Origin: Microvenator marinus
GTDB taxonomy: Bacteria > Myxococcota_A > Bradymonadia > Bradymonadales > Bradymonadaceae
Assembly (NCBI RefSeq): GCF_007993755.1
Contig: NZ_CP042467.1
Location: forward strand, 1,141,501-1,205,500
Reading direction: 5' to 3'
Length of the DNA: 64,000 nt
A model generated the notes under the pieces. It had not been told where the DNA came from. It saw only the letters and a program-made list of their open reading frames with translations, and made no database searches. The translations under genes were made by a program, and so were the position numbers. Of this stretch, positions 43,359 to 52,748 are shown in pieces; positions within the stretch are counted from its first letter, which is position 1; the number at the start of each line of letters is the position of its first letter.

Positions 43359-44144
43359 ATGGAAACCGATCCATTCGCCCAGCAAAATAGAGTCGGGCTG
43401 ACCACAGCCTATACACCGCAGTTCGATGACGTCGTTCATAACTTGCAGGTCATGTTCAAAAGCATCACCCCGGCCATGTGGACGCTTATCGCTGGCGTGT
43501 GCGGACTCCTGGGACTCGCAGAGATTGTGCAGACGGCAGGGATCATCCTCTTTGCTTCGGTTCCCGTGCTTTCCTTTGTCGCAGCGCCTGTACTTAACTT
43601 CCTGGAATTCGTAGTCATTCTCATCTGCGGCGGTGTTCTCTTTTCGCTCTTCGCCCCGCTCAAACTCAGAATGCTCGGCATCACCCAGGGCGACCAAACC
43701 ATCGCAGAGCTCATCGACGCGATGAAACCCGTGTTCCTCTACTCACTGGGCTCCTACACCATCTTGGTTTTTGGCACGATGATCGGGAGTCTCTTCTGCA
43801 TCATCCCAGGCTTCTTGGCACATGGCGTACTCTGCCTCGCGCCCTACTATTCAAGCCAGGGCACCTCGCCAATTACGGCCGCTCAAGACTCATTTGAAAC
43901 CGCAAAGAATCACATTCCACTCGTCGCCATGGCCACGGGCATCCTGATCTTCGCTGGCCTTTTTTCCTTTGGATTCACGCTCGGCGTCGCGTCACTGCTC
44001 GGCGGTGGAACCATCCAGCTCATCATCAGCAAAGTGCTCGCCATCCTCGTTCAATGCGCCATGTTTCTCCTCGGCTGGTTTGCGGTCGGCTCTGTTTCCC
44101 TGACCATCGACACCGCCCAAACCGGTGAACGCGTAAAGGCTTAG
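43359..44144 (+). CDS. Multi-pass membrane protein of unknown function
   Basis: 261 residues with about five to six hydrophobic segments (around 35-60, 65-100, 120-150, 180-215, 220-245). AGGAG 7 bases upstream supports the ATG over an in-frame TTG. The topology recalls Yip1 or DUF975-type proteins but no diagnostic motif is present. It follows paralogue 2 after 67 bases and may have its own promoter. Confidence 0.65.
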   Translation: METDPFAQQNRVGLTTAYTPQFDDVVHNLQVMFKSITPAMWTLIAGVCGLLGLAEIVQTAGIILFASVPVLSFVAAPVLNFLEFVVILICGGVLFSLFAPLKLRMLGITQGDQTIAELIDAMKPVFLYSLGSYTILVFGTMIGSLFCIIPGFLAHGVLCLAPYYSSQGTSPITAAQDSFETAKNHIPLVAMATGILIFAGLFSFGFTLGVASLLGGGTIQLIISKVLAILVQCAMFLLGWFAVGSVSLTIDTAQTGERVKA

Positions 44145-44161
44145 GCGATAATTGCCGAAAA

Positions 44162-44180
44162 CATGATGCACTGCGTCATG
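44162..44180. promoter_or_regulatory. Imperfect 19-bp palindrome upstream of the FadL-like gene
   Basis: CATGATGCACTGCGTCATG is a dyad with one mismatched pair per arm, centred on C44171, about 90 bases before the predicted start. No T-run follows, so it reads as a candidate operator for a dimeric regulator rather than a terminator. No protein can be named. Confidence 0.4.
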
Positions 44181-44263
44181 CGAAGCTACTGGAATTTCAC
44201 GGAAAACCTGATATACGCCGGGGGTACCTTCTTGAATTGTTCACTCGAACCAAGGCGAATTTC

Positions 44264-45709
44264 ATGATGCTTGGAAGAACTTGTGCTCTGTCTGTGACAC
44301 TTGGTGCCACCATCGCATTAACCTCTAGCGCGGCATTTGCTGGCGGATTCGCAAGCGCGAGATTCGGCGGCGAGCGCGGAAACCCGACCGAAACCAACCC
44401 GTCCACGCTTTACTACAATCCCGCGGGAATCGGCATGTCCGAAGGCACCCAGCTGATGATCGATGTCAGCACCGCCTTTCGTACGGCCAGTTACGACCGC
44501 CCAGTTTCGGCGATCGACGACCAAACGCCATTCCCCGACGACCCGGAAAAGAATGCAAGGGCGCTGGCGGCAAACTCCGGCCAAGGCACGCTGAACAATA
44601 TCATCGCCTCGCCGATGTTCGGTATCTCGTCAGATCTCGGGCTCGATACGCCCCTGAGGCTCGGATTTGCCTTCTACGTGCCTTTTGGCGGCCAAGCAGC
44701 TTGGGACGAGCAAAGCGCAAGCGACGAGTTCCCTGGAGCCTCTGACGGCTCTCAGAGGTGGTACGCCATCGACGGAAGCATCCGGACCATGGCCCTCACC
44801 GGAGGCGTCGCCTACCATATCGAACCCGCAAGGCTCTCGCTCGGCTTGACCGGCAACGTCTATCTCTCATCCATCGAGACGCTCAGGGCCAGAAACACGG
44901 ACGGATCCGACGACCTCGAAGCCGGTGGAAACCTCAAAGAGGGACGCTCACTGGTCAAAGGTGAATCCACAGATTTCGGTCTCGGAGCCGGTGTACTCTG
45001 GGAGGTCTGGCGCAGAAAAGCCTGGCTCGGCGCAAGCTACCAATCCATGCCGAACTTCAACGGTGATATCGAGTACGAAGGAACCCTTCAAAACTACCTC
45101 GGACCCGCACCGGGCAATGAGGCAGATATCAAGCTCACCTCAAGCTTGCCGGACGTGTTCCGACTCGGCATTCGCGTGCGTCCAAAGGCGCGCTACGAAT
45201 TCCGACTCTTCGGCGACTACACCCGCTGGAGCGTCTTTGAGAACCAATGTCTGGTCAACTCGACCATCGAAGACGCGGCAGCCGCTTGTGCGGTTAACGA
45301 CGACGGATCGTTCGCAAGCACCGACGCCGACACCGGCCGTGTGATCCAAAACCTTCCTAGAAATTACACCGACAGCTTCGGCGTCCGCGCTGGCTTTAGC
45401 TACTGGTTCAGCGCCGATCTTGAGATGCTTCTCGGAGGTGGCTACGATTCGAATGCAGTACCTGACGAAACCATCGACGCATCGCTCATGGACATGGACA
45501 AGTTTACAGCATCACTCGGCGTAGATTACCGATTTACCAAATGGTTCAGCGGCGCGCTCACAGCAACCAACGTGTTCTACCTCGAGCGAGACACATCTGG
45601 CTCGGACGGCAACAACGACCTGCGTTTGCCCTCAAGACAGCCCGGAAATCAGGGCGTCTACAACCAGAATATTTTCCTTATCAACACAAACTTGAACTTC
45701 TCGTTCTGA
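44264..45709 (+). CDS. FadL/OmpP1-like outer-membrane protein
   Basis: 481-residue outer-membrane beta-barrel that probably transports hydrophobic compounds such as long-chain fatty acids. Signal peptide ends ...AAFAGG; the family N-terminal block NPSTLYYNPAGIGM is followed by alternating strands up to a C-terminal Phe (LNFSF). AAGG about 8 bases before the tandem ATG supports this start over an upstream TTG. It is 16 bases ahead of the next lipoprotein gene and probably co-transcribed with it. Confidence 0.85.
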   Translation: MMLGRTCALSVTLGATIALTSSAAFAGGFASARFGGERGNPTETNPSTLYYNPAGIGMSEGTQLMIDVSTAFRTASYDRPVSAIDDQTPFPDDPEKNARALAANSGQGTLNNIIASPMFGISSDLGLDTPLRLGFAFYVPFGGQAAWDEQSASDEFPGASDGSQRWYAIDGSIRTMALTGGVAYHIEPARLSLGLTGNVYLSSIETLRARNTDGSDDLEAGGNLKEGRSLVKGESTDFGLGAGVLWEVWRRKAWLGASYQSMPNFNGDIEYEGTLQNYLGPAPGNEADIKLTSSLPDVFRLGIRVRPKARYEFRLFGDYTRWSVFENQCLVNSTIEDAAAACAVNDDGSFASTDADTGRVIQNLPRNYTDSFGVRAGFSYWFSADLEMLLGGGYDSNAVPDETIDASLMDMDKFTASLGVDYRFTKWFSGALTATNVFYLERDTSGSDGNNDLRLPSRQPGNQGVYNQNIFLINTNLNFSF

Positions 45710-45725
45710 TATAAAAGGTATGGCA

Positions 45726-47306
45726 ATGCATAACTTACGACCACTTGCGCTATCTTCGCTCATGCTTGCAAGCGCCTTCCTCGTCGCATGCCCCAACCCT
45801 CAAGGTCGCTATGACGAGTTTGGGGAAAAAACCGAGGAGTTCCGCGGAGGAAGCACCAATAACGGGCAGCCAAACAACACCGTGCAAGTAGACTTCTCCG
45901 GACGCTACTTCATGGCTCTCGCAACCGTGACGGCTCCTTCTTTGCCGATCTATTTTGACACCACAGTCACGGTAGACGAGAACTTCCTCGTGGACTTCAG
46001 CTTTCAGCCTCTCAAAACGGACTTTGACGCCGACGGAGCGGCCCGGCCTGACGCCAGAACACCAGTGGGCGACGCGATCGTAGTCGAAAACGTTCAGCTT
46101 ACGGAAGAGGGCACCTTCACCCTCTCCCTCGTAGATGCGAGCGTAGAAGGAGAGGCTAATCCGCTCAGCGGAGCAGAAATCCTCGCAACAATAGAACTCC
46201 AAGGTTTTGTCACGAGCTCCACTAGTTGGTGCGGTTTGGCGGGAGGCGCAGCTACCCTTCCCACCATGCTCGACCTGACGGGCTCAACATTTGGCGCGGG
46301 AGTCGTAACCGACGAAACACTGGCGGAGTTTGTTCCCATCCCTAAGTGCGAAGGAAACATCGTGCCCGAACCCGATATGGGGGAAACGGACATGGGTGAT
46401 ATGGATGGCGACATGGGACCTGAAGCTGAAACACGTTGCCCCGGCGGCCTAGAAGGCGAGTATCTACTTACCTTCCACGCCAGCGGTCAGTCAGAAAGAC
46501 GGCAGGTGGCGCTCACCCTTGAAAGCAATGGGGACAGCGAAGTCTGCTATGCTGGAACCGTCAACTCTCTTGTCGACGATTCCCAAATCGGCACCGTTGA
46601 GTTCGGGATTGAGCTCGACGATGTATTGACCATTGTCGTGCCTGATTTCGCGATTCCTCCCGGAGCTACTCCGATTCTTCCAGATGGAGGCGAAGCTAAA
46701 CTCATGTTGGAGGCGTCACACTGGACCACTGAAGGCGCCTGTGGTGATCTGACCTTCTCACTCGAGTCAGCAGGCATCAGCCTTCCTGGAGACTTCGCGA
46801 TGATCAGGGCGGAATCTCAAGACTTCACAATTCAAGATGCAACCACCTCCTCCTCTTGTTCTGTCATCATTCCCAATGAAGACTGCGGTTTGGCACCATT
46901 CGCGGGCACCTGGGATCTGAAGTTTGAGACGCAGAGCTCGCAAGGAAACCCAACGTTGGTGACTCTTGAAATGGCAACGCATCCGCTGACCTGCCTCACA
47001 GGTGCCTGGATCGCCAAATCTGATGGCGAGACCGTGCTCGCCACGCTGCAACAAGCATCCGCACGGCCTGACGGCCAGGTCGAACTGCAAATGCGCAACT
47101 TCCGCATTCCACCAGGGGCAAACCCGCTCCTTGCTAACGGTGGCACCGCTGACGTGGAGATAGTCTCCACTGAGGCTGACTCCGCTGCCGGAACCATGTG
47201 CGGAACCGTATCAGTCAACCTCTTCGATCCATTCCCAACGGCATCAGCCGGTACGTTTGCGGCGAGCAACTCCGGTGAACCCGCCGAATCCTCATGTCCT
47301 GAATAG
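45726..47306 (+). CDS. Lipoprotein of unknown function
   Basis: 526 residues. A lipobox ends LVAC with Cys at 22, followed by a Gly/Asn linker (GGSTNNGQPNN). The mature part holds two or three related beta-rich modules, recognisable by FxIPPGAxPxLxxGG (FAIPPGATPILPDGG and FRIPPGANPLLANGG), separated by an acidic Asp/Gly/Met stretch. The second ATG is used as start because AAAGG is then 7 bases away. Directly behind the FadL-like gene, so a partner in outer-membrane function is possible but unproven. Confidence 0.7.
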   Translation: MHNLRPLALSSLMLASAFLVACPNPQGRYDEFGEKTEEFRGGSTNNGQPNNTVQVDFSGRYFMALATVTAPSLPIYFDTTVTVDENFLVDFSFQPLKTDFDADGAARPDARTPVGDAIVVENVQLTEEGTFTLSLVDASVEGEANPLSGAEILATIELQGFVTSSTSWCGLAGGAATLPTMLDLTGSTFGAGVVTDETLAEFVPIPKCEGNIVPEPDMGETDMGDMDGDMGPEAETRCPGGLEGEYLLTFHASGQSERRQVALTLESNGDSEVCYAGTVNSLVDDSQIGTVEFGIELDDVLTIVVPDFAIPPGATPILPDGGEAKLMLEASHWTTEGACGDLTFSLESAGISLPGDFAMIRAESQDFTIQDATTSSSCSVIIPNEDCGLAPFAGTWDLKFETQSSQGNPTLVTLEMATHPLTCLTGAWIAKSDGETVLATLQQASARPDGQVELQMRNFRIPPGANPLLANGGTADVEIVSTEADSAAGTMCGTVSVNLFDPFPTASAGTFAASNSGEPAESSCPE

Positions 47307-47309
47307 GAC

Positions 47310-47720
47310 CTAGGACTTCGGCAACGGAGGGGGTGTGACGATCTCAACTTCAAAAACGTGGTCGTCAAACCCCTCCAAATCACACTCCAAAAGACCTATC
47401 AATCGGCGGATGAACTGACTCTCTTTGATGTCGTGGATTCCGTCCGACTCCGTGACTCTCGCTACCCGCGCAACCACACCCTGCCTCTCGCGTGGGCTCA
47501 AGCCTAGAAGCGGTTTGCAAGCTTCTTTCAGGTCAAAATCTTCCTCGTCAAAAGAGGCCAGACGCATCGATAGCTCAGTCGAGAACTCGCCCACGATATC
47601 GTGCAAGATATCCGAGATCTCGCCAGCCTCCATGCCATCGAACTCATCGTCTGCGTGAGCCGCCCCCATCAAGATATCAGCCAGAGCCAACACTTGAACT
47701 GTATTCAACTTGATCTCCAT
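47310..47720 (-). CDS. TerB-like helical protein
   Basis: 136 residues, mainly helical and acidic. The segment LADILMGAAHADDEFDGMEA resembles the aDGe/E motif of TerB-like domains, which bind metal with conserved acidic residues and appear in signalling and stress proteins. GGAG 6 bases upstream supports the inner ATG. It is convergent with the upstream lipoprotein gene with only three bases between stops. The assignment to TerB is tentative. Confidence 0.55.
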   Translation of the reverse strand: MEIKLNTVQVLALADILMGAAHADDEFDGMEAGEISDILHDIVGEFSTELSMRLASFDEEDFDLKEACKPLLGLSPRERQGVVARVARVTESDGIHDIKESQFIRRLIGLLECDLEGFDDHVFEVEIVTPPPLPKS

Positions 47721-47807
47721 TTTTTCTCCAATTTGTTGATTCCTGAACGAAACCCGCGGTAAACTTTGCACTCAACTTAATGAAACTTCATGAATGCGAG
47801 GTGTGTG

Positions 47808-48620
47808 ATGAAACTACTTTTTTTAGCTTTAGTGGCCCTTTCGATTTCCTGTGGCGAAGAGAGTGGAACAGCTCCCAACCCAGACCTCAACAACACGAAT
47901 AACACCAATAACCAAACGACTTCGAATAATTCCAATTCTGCGTCGAACAACGGCACGCAAAGCAATAACGCCACGAATGCCACGTCGAACAATCAGACAA
48001 ACACGAACAATACCAATAACACCAACAACACCAACAACACCAACAACACCAACAACACCAACAACACCAACAACGGGAACCCTCAAACCTGTAACCCCGA
48101 TTTCGGCGAAACCGAGGCGTGTGGAGGTGATGTAGTTGGTACTTGGAATGCTTCGGATATCTGCGGCGAATACGACTTCACGCAGTTGTTGCAGCAGTGT
48201 CCCAACGCCACGGTCTCTGACCAAAATTACGAAATGACTGGGACTCTGGAGTTCGACGACCAGGGAAATGTTGAACGAGACGTCACCGTCACGGCTTCCG
48301 CTACTGTCCTAGTTCCCCAAGAATGCACCACAGGGGCTGGAATTGCTCGTTGCACGCTTCTGCAAACGGCGATCAACACCCAACCTGGCGCAAGTGGAAC
48401 TTGCACCGCTGTGGGCAACGATTGCGAATGTGACATCACCTATACGGACACCACAAACAACACCTCAACGTACACAGTCAATGAAGGAGTGCTTTCTGTT
48501 AGCCGACTCGGAAACACCGCGACCTATCACTACTGTGTCTCCGGTGGCACGCTGCAGGCAAAGGAGTTTGGGCAAAATGCACAAGAGGATGATTTCACAC
48601 AACTCTACTCCGCTGAATAA
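47808..48620 (+). CDS. Lipoprotein with Asn-rich linker
   Basis: 270 residues. Lipobox SISC places the lipid on Cys 15. A linker of about 75 residues is almost only Asn and Thr, followed by a beta-rich C-terminal domain with eight Cys that looks disulfide-bonded. The start is the ATG with GAGG 6 bases upstream, not the earlier in-frame ATG. Asn/Thr linkers of this type recur in four lipoproteins of this window. A near-perfect intrinsic terminator follows the stop. Function unknown. Confidence 0.72.
   Translation: MKLLFLALVALSISCGEESGTAPNPDLNNTNNTNNQTTSNNSNSASNNGTQSNNATNATSNNQTNTNNTNNTNNTNNTNNTNNTNNTNNGNPQTCNPDFGETEACGGDVVGTWNASDICGEYDFTQLLQQCPNATVSDQNYEMTGTLEFDDQGNVERDVTVTASATVLVPQECTTGAGIARCTLLQTAINTQPGASGTCTAVGNDCECDITYTDTTNNTSTYTVNEGVLSVSRLGNTATYHYCVSGGTLQAKEFGQNAQEDDFTQLYSAE
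48021..48074 (+). repeat. Tandem repeat, six perfect 9-bp units
   Basis: ACCAACAAC is repeated six times without error, preceded by one variant unit, inside the lipoprotein gene. It encodes Thr-Asn-Asn repeats. A 9-bp unit keeps the frame, so slippage would change linker length without breaking the gene. Confidence 0.9.
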
Positions 48621-48652
48621 CCCCTGCACAAAAATCCTCAGCCCTTACGACT

Positions 48653-48685
48653 AACGCTTCGGACCAACAGCCCGGAGCGTTTTTT
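48653..48685 (+). terminator. Intrinsic terminator that contains the next gene's ribosome site
   Basis: AACGCTTCGG (48653-48662) pairs with CCGGAGCGTT (48672-48681) over 10 bp with one G-U, a 9-base loop and a T-run that runs directly into the ATG at 48686. The only ribosome-site candidate, GGAG at 48674-48677, is inside the 3' arm and would be masked when the stem forms. Confidence 0.75.
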
Positions 48686-49300
48686 ATGAAATGGATTACA
48701 CTACTTACTCTTTTGTTTGCGGCCTCGCCTGCGTCTTCACAGGAGCTGAACCTACACGAGAAGTCTGAAACCTCTCTTGAGCCTGCGGTGGAGCTAGGTC
48801 TCGGCGCTAGAATCGGCGGATACGGATTTCGACACGTCAACGAAGAGGGAAACCTCGACTGGGATAATTGCCGCATGAACGGTACAGGCGCGTTCCTGAC
48901 CGTCGAATACAAGAACTTCTATTCCGAGGCCGCGCTCGACCTCTACCATGCCGTCGCGGAGCCTGTGAAATCCGGCATCGACCGCATCTCTTTACACTCC
49001 ACCCTGGCCGTTGGCGCACGTTTCCGAAAAGACAAACTCATCTCTCCACTCGTCACTCTCGGCGGCGGCGCCGAATTCTCAGACGTCGAAGTCTACGGCA
49101 CACAAGCCTTTGTGATTGCCCCCGTAGCCTTTGTAGGCGCAGGCGGAGAACTCAACTTCTCGGGACTGAAACTCGGCATGATGATCCGCTCCAATGCCAT
49201 GCAATTGCCTGTCTACAACTCAACTCGCCCAGACGAGATCGAATGGGAAACGGAGATTAGTGGGCAAGCACTCTTCACCGCCCGCTACGTCTTTCAATAG
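48686..49300 (+). CDS. Outer-membrane beta-barrel-like protein
   Basis: 204 residues with a signal peptide cut after ASSQ. Alternating hydrophobic strands and a C-terminal Phe (YVFQ) suggest a small outer-membrane barrel, roughly eight to ten strands, similar in size to OmpW or OmpA N-terminal barrels, but without a family signature. The tail overlaps the convergent TPR gene by 7 bases. The start lies at the end of a terminator hairpin (see that entry). Confidence 0.6.
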   Translation: MKWITLLTLLFAASPASSQELNLHEKSETSLEPAVELGLGARIGGYGFRHVNEEGNLDWDNCRMNGTGAFLTVEYKNFYSEAALDLYHAVAEPVKSGIDRISLHSTLAVGARFRKDKLISPLVTLGGGAEFSDVEVYGTQAFVIAPVAFVGAGGELNFSGLKLGMMIRSNAMQLPVYNSTRPDEIEWETEISGQALFTARYVFQ

Positions 49301-52300
49301 CTCCGACTTGCCAGGCCCAAGCCTAACTCGCGTCGCATCTCTACGTAGAGTGGAGACGCCGCGAATCTGGTCAATTCGCGCAGGCACTCCTCCGAGTTCG
49401 CATCGGAGAAATGCGTGGTTCCGTATTTGATCAAGCTCGCGCTCAACGCCAAATCTCCGCAGAGAAGGAGCCCAATCCGGTTCGCGGTATGCTCCGTACC
49501 TCGAAGCCAACGCACAATATCAACCTGCCCGCCGCGACGCTTGTATTCGGCCACCAGAGTCCTCAAGGATAGACTCATCTGGTCAGGGATTTTGCGCATT
49601 TCCTTGACCGCCTTCGCAAAATTCGGATCGCGACTCTGGGCCGAGAAACCAAAACTCGGATCTACCGACTCCAAAGTAGCCAAGAACATGGTGTAGATCA
49701 CTGAAGCATCAAAACTGAGCGCGCCAAGATACGTCTCGGGACGCGTGGCGTAGAGCATGCGCGCCACCAAGAACGCATTCTCCCTATCATTTTCGCTTTC
49801 CAGGCGGTCAGCTCCAACCCCCAACGCAGGCCGCTCCGCATTCAACGCCACGAGGCCCCTCTCACGAATGCGATACAGCTCCGGAAGTGACACAAGCCCC
49901 AGGGTCTGCCCCGCGTAATCATAGAGTTTGCGAAAGACGCCCTTCCCTTGCGGAATGAGGTCTTTCTTTGGGTCCACAACACCCTTCAGGTTTTCTGAAT
50001 ACATCGGCCTCAAGGCCTGAGAGGCATACGACAAAATGGCAGAGATCAACGGGTCTTGGTCGGGGTGCACCACTCGTCCCATCGCCTCATGGTTCAGCCT
50101 GCCTTTCGCGAGCTTGAGATTCTTACCCAGATATTCTTGATAAAACTGCTCTTCGGCCGGCATCGAGACGCGCAGAAACGATAGAATCGCCGCCATACTC
50201 CACGCTTCGTCAAAGCGCTCGTTAGCCATATAGAGGTCAAAGAGCGCGCTATAACTCTCCACCCTCAAGGGATCCTGCAGCAGGAGCTCCCTGTGGATTT
50301 CCTGACCACCCGCCACATCTCCCGTCTTCCCATAAAGATCGGCGAGTATCAGAGCGGTGCCTTCTTCTTCGGGGTAGCGAGACCTCAGCACCTCAAATAC
50401 ACCGAGAGCCGACTTCAAGTCGCCGAGTCGCGTGCGATAAATCTCGCCCAAGCCTCGCAACAACATCCGCTCCACGCTCCCAGACTTGCCAATATCGGCA
50501 AGCCTCTTGAGCATCCGTCGATACGCTATCTCGAGCGCGCGCCAATCCTTGGACTCGGTTAAAATGCGGTCGATCGCCTCAAATGCCTTCAAAAAACCCG
50601 AATCAGAATCTAAAGCCACGTCAAAATGCCTAAGCGCCGCGCCACGATCGCCGATATGGTCTCGGTAGAGTACAGCAGCCGTGTAATGAAGCTTTGCTTG
50701 CCGGCCGCTATCAGACTCTCGCTCGATCAGCCTCTCCAAGACCTTCACGGCCAGTGGGTACTTCTGAGTCTTGGTGTAGAGATCGAGGAGCTTGCGCAAA
50801 ACCACGATGGATTCTGGGTCGATATCGATCGCTCCGCGATAGGCTTGCATCGCCAAATCAGGACGGTTGAGCTTTTCGTGGCATACTTCGCCCAGGCGAC
50901 AGTACTGCCGAAACCTCACCAGGGCCTCCGACTCGGCACGAATCCGCGCCTCGGCCAAGGGTACCCATCGCCCCCAATCCTCCCTCGCCTCATAATGTTC
51001 AACCAAGAATCGAATCGCATTCAGGTGCCCGGGATTTAATGCCAACACGCGCTCGAAGAACTCCACCGCTCGATCATTCTGCCCAAGGCTCTTGAAGGCC
51101 AGCCCCGACATGTAAAGCACACCGAGGCGCTCGTTAGGCGCGAGCGACGTATCAAAGTCCTCCAAAAGCCTCTGAAAGCCCCTCAAAGCTGCGCTGTGGT
51201 CACCCAACTCGAATTGCAGCCTAGACAGACCCTTGAGAGTCCGAAAGTCACGAGGATTGAGCTCAAAGGCTTCTCGATAGGCCTGGGCCGATTGCGCCTT
51301 TCGCCCAAGCCTCTCGGACGCCAGAGCGATCTGCAACCATCGCTTATGAAGCCACATCGAATCTCGCTCATCGCGATACCTCCTCACCAATGTCTCTAGA
51401 AGCCCCAGGGCCTTCTCCCACGCCTCATCCGCCAGATATGCGTCGGCGAGCGGCTCGGCCGCGTCCAAAACCTGAGAGTCCGCTGAAATCGCCTGCTCAT
51501 AGAAATGAAACGCCGCCAATGGCTCCTTCAAACTCCTTGCGTATATATGACCGATTTCGGCCAGGAAGCGCGCGCGCGGGCCAGCCTCAGCGGTCTGCGC
51601 CTCGGCACGCAAGGCCTGCACGAGATCACGAGGATCCGGGTGCGCCGCCTTGAGCCTCGTGACGGCCGCATCGATCTCACCGAGTTTCGCCAGAACCCTG
51701 CCGATTTTCGACTCCAGCCTCACACGCTCCTCGGGCGCAACCCCAAGCGCTCGTCGTTTCAAAACTTCCAGAAGATCCGCCCACGATTCCTTGTCCTCAT
51801 AGATCGCCTCGAGCGCCATGCTCGCCGCGCCATGCGTAGGCTCGATGAGCAAAACTTGTTCGAAGGCCTCGGCTGCGGTTGATGAATCGTCCAAAGGTCC
51901 TTGCGCAAGGCGCGCGAGCTCAAACCAAATCTCGACTTTCTTAGTGGGGTTCGACTCGATTTCGGCCTTCAGAATCAGGAGTTCGGCGAGCTTTCCGAAC
52001 TGATTGCGCTTTCTGTAAAGCGCGTCCAGCTCGCCCAAAGCCTCACGGTCTTCAGGGGCCAGCTCCAACACCTGCCAGAGCAGTTCCGCTCCCCTCACCT
52101 CGTCTCCGGCAAATCTCACGGCCCACTTGGCTAGCCGCTTCAAGACGTTGACGCGATCAACACCTTGGGCCTCTTGGCCCGCAGACATCACGGCTGAGAC
52201 AATCTCGCTCCACGAGCCAGTCTTTTGCCCCAAACGCTCCAAATCATCCAGAATCTGAGGCTGCCCAACCACGTCGCTCCCAAGCGACGAGAGCAAGACC

Positions 52301-52656
52301 AAGAGCGCATTCCCCGCCTCTCCCAGTCGTTCTTCGAAAATCCGCGATGAAGCCCGTCGCGCCTTTAAAAAGCCTTGTACATCCGTCGAAAGCCGCTCAG
52401 ACCTGTCCAAATAGAGGGCGGCCAGAGACTTCCAGGCTTCGTGATCGCCTGATTCCCCCATCTGGAGATAGAGTTTCTCGAGCCTCGGCTCCGCAAAAGC
52501 CGTCCAGTCTTCACGCCCCGAATGCATCATCATCTCAAGCACCGAGACCATCTCCCCTTGGACCTCAGACCCATGAATGGAGCCGAGACGCTCAAGATGA
52601 ACCACAAGTTCTTTCCAAGCCTCGCGACGCCTGAGGTCTTCTCGTATCTCGTCCAC
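49294..52656 (-). CDS. Large cytoplasmic TPR-repeat protein
   Basis: 1120 residues, no signal peptide, almost entirely helical TPR-like repeats; typical units include FRTLKGLSRLQFELGDHSAAL, here cut as FRTLKGLSRLQFELGDHSA, and SIVVLRKLLDLYTKTQKYPL. The last 250 residues (from about 860) are less repetitive and may be a separate alpha domain. GTG start with GGGAG 6 bases upstream. Likely a scaffold; similar large TPR proteins are common in Myxococcota and Bradymonadia. No function can be assigned from sequence alone. Confidence 0.75.
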   Translation of the reverse strand: MDEIREDLRRREAWKELVVHLERLGSIHGSEVQGEMVSVLEMMMHSGREDWTAFAEPRLEKLYLQMGESGDHEAWKSLAALYLDRSERLSTDVQGFLKARRASSRIFEERLGEAGNALLVLLSSLGSDVVGQPQILDDLERLGQKTGSWSEIVSAVMSAGQEAQGVDRVNVLKRLAKWAVRFAGDEVRGAELLWQVLELAPEDREALGELDALYRKRNQFGKLAELLILKAEIESNPTKKVEIWFELARLAQGPLDDSSTAAEAFEQVLLIEPTHGAASMALEAIYEDKESWADLLEVLKRRALGVAPEERVRLESKIGRVLAKLGEIDAAVTRLKAAHPDPRDLVQALRAEAQTAEAGPRARFLAEIGHIYARSLKEPLAAFHFYEQAISADSQVLDAAEPLADAYLADEAWEKALGLLETLVRRYRDERDSMWLHKRWLQIALASERLGRKAQSAQAYREAFELNPRDFRTLKGLSRLQFELGDHSAALRGFQRLLEDFDTSLAPNERLGVLYMSGLAFKSLGQNDRAVEFFERVLALNPGHLNAIRFLVEHYEAREDWGRWVPLAEARIRAESEALVRFRQYCRLGEVCHEKLNRPDLAMQAYRGAIDIDPESIVVLRKLLDLYTKTQKYPLAVKVLERLIERESDSGRQAKLHYTAAVLYRDHIGDRGAALRHFDVALDSDSGFLKAFEAIDRILTESKDWRALEIAYRRMLKRLADIGKSGSVERMLLRGLGEIYRTRLGDLKSALGVFEVLRSRYPEEEGTALILADLYGKTGDVAGGQEIHRELLLQDPLRVESYSALFDLYMANERFDEAWSMAAILSFLRVSMPAEEQFYQEYLGKNLKLAKGRLNHEAMGRVVHPDQDPLISAILSYASQALRPMYSENLKGVVDPKKDLIPQGKGVFRKLYDYAGQTLGLVSLPELYRIRERGLVALNAERPALGVGADRLESENDRENAFLVARMLYATRPETYLGALSFDASVIYTMFLATLESVDPSFGFSAQSRDPNFAKAVKEMRKIPDQMSLSLRTLVAEYKRRGGQVDIVRWLRGTEHTANRIGLLLCGDLALSASLIKYGTTHFSDANSEECLRELTRFAASPLYVEMRRELGLGLASRSY

Positions 52657-52748
52657 GTTCGCTCCCGGGTTTCAGACTCTTTCAGGGGAGTTTATCCACC
52701 TTCTGATATATGCTTCAATATAGATTACATGCTTCAGGAGCTCGAATT

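Noticed and set aside
44164-44262. Short frame starting ATGATGCACTGC before the FadL-like gene
   Set aside because: No ribosome site, no typical composition, and the start lies in the palindrome; chance.
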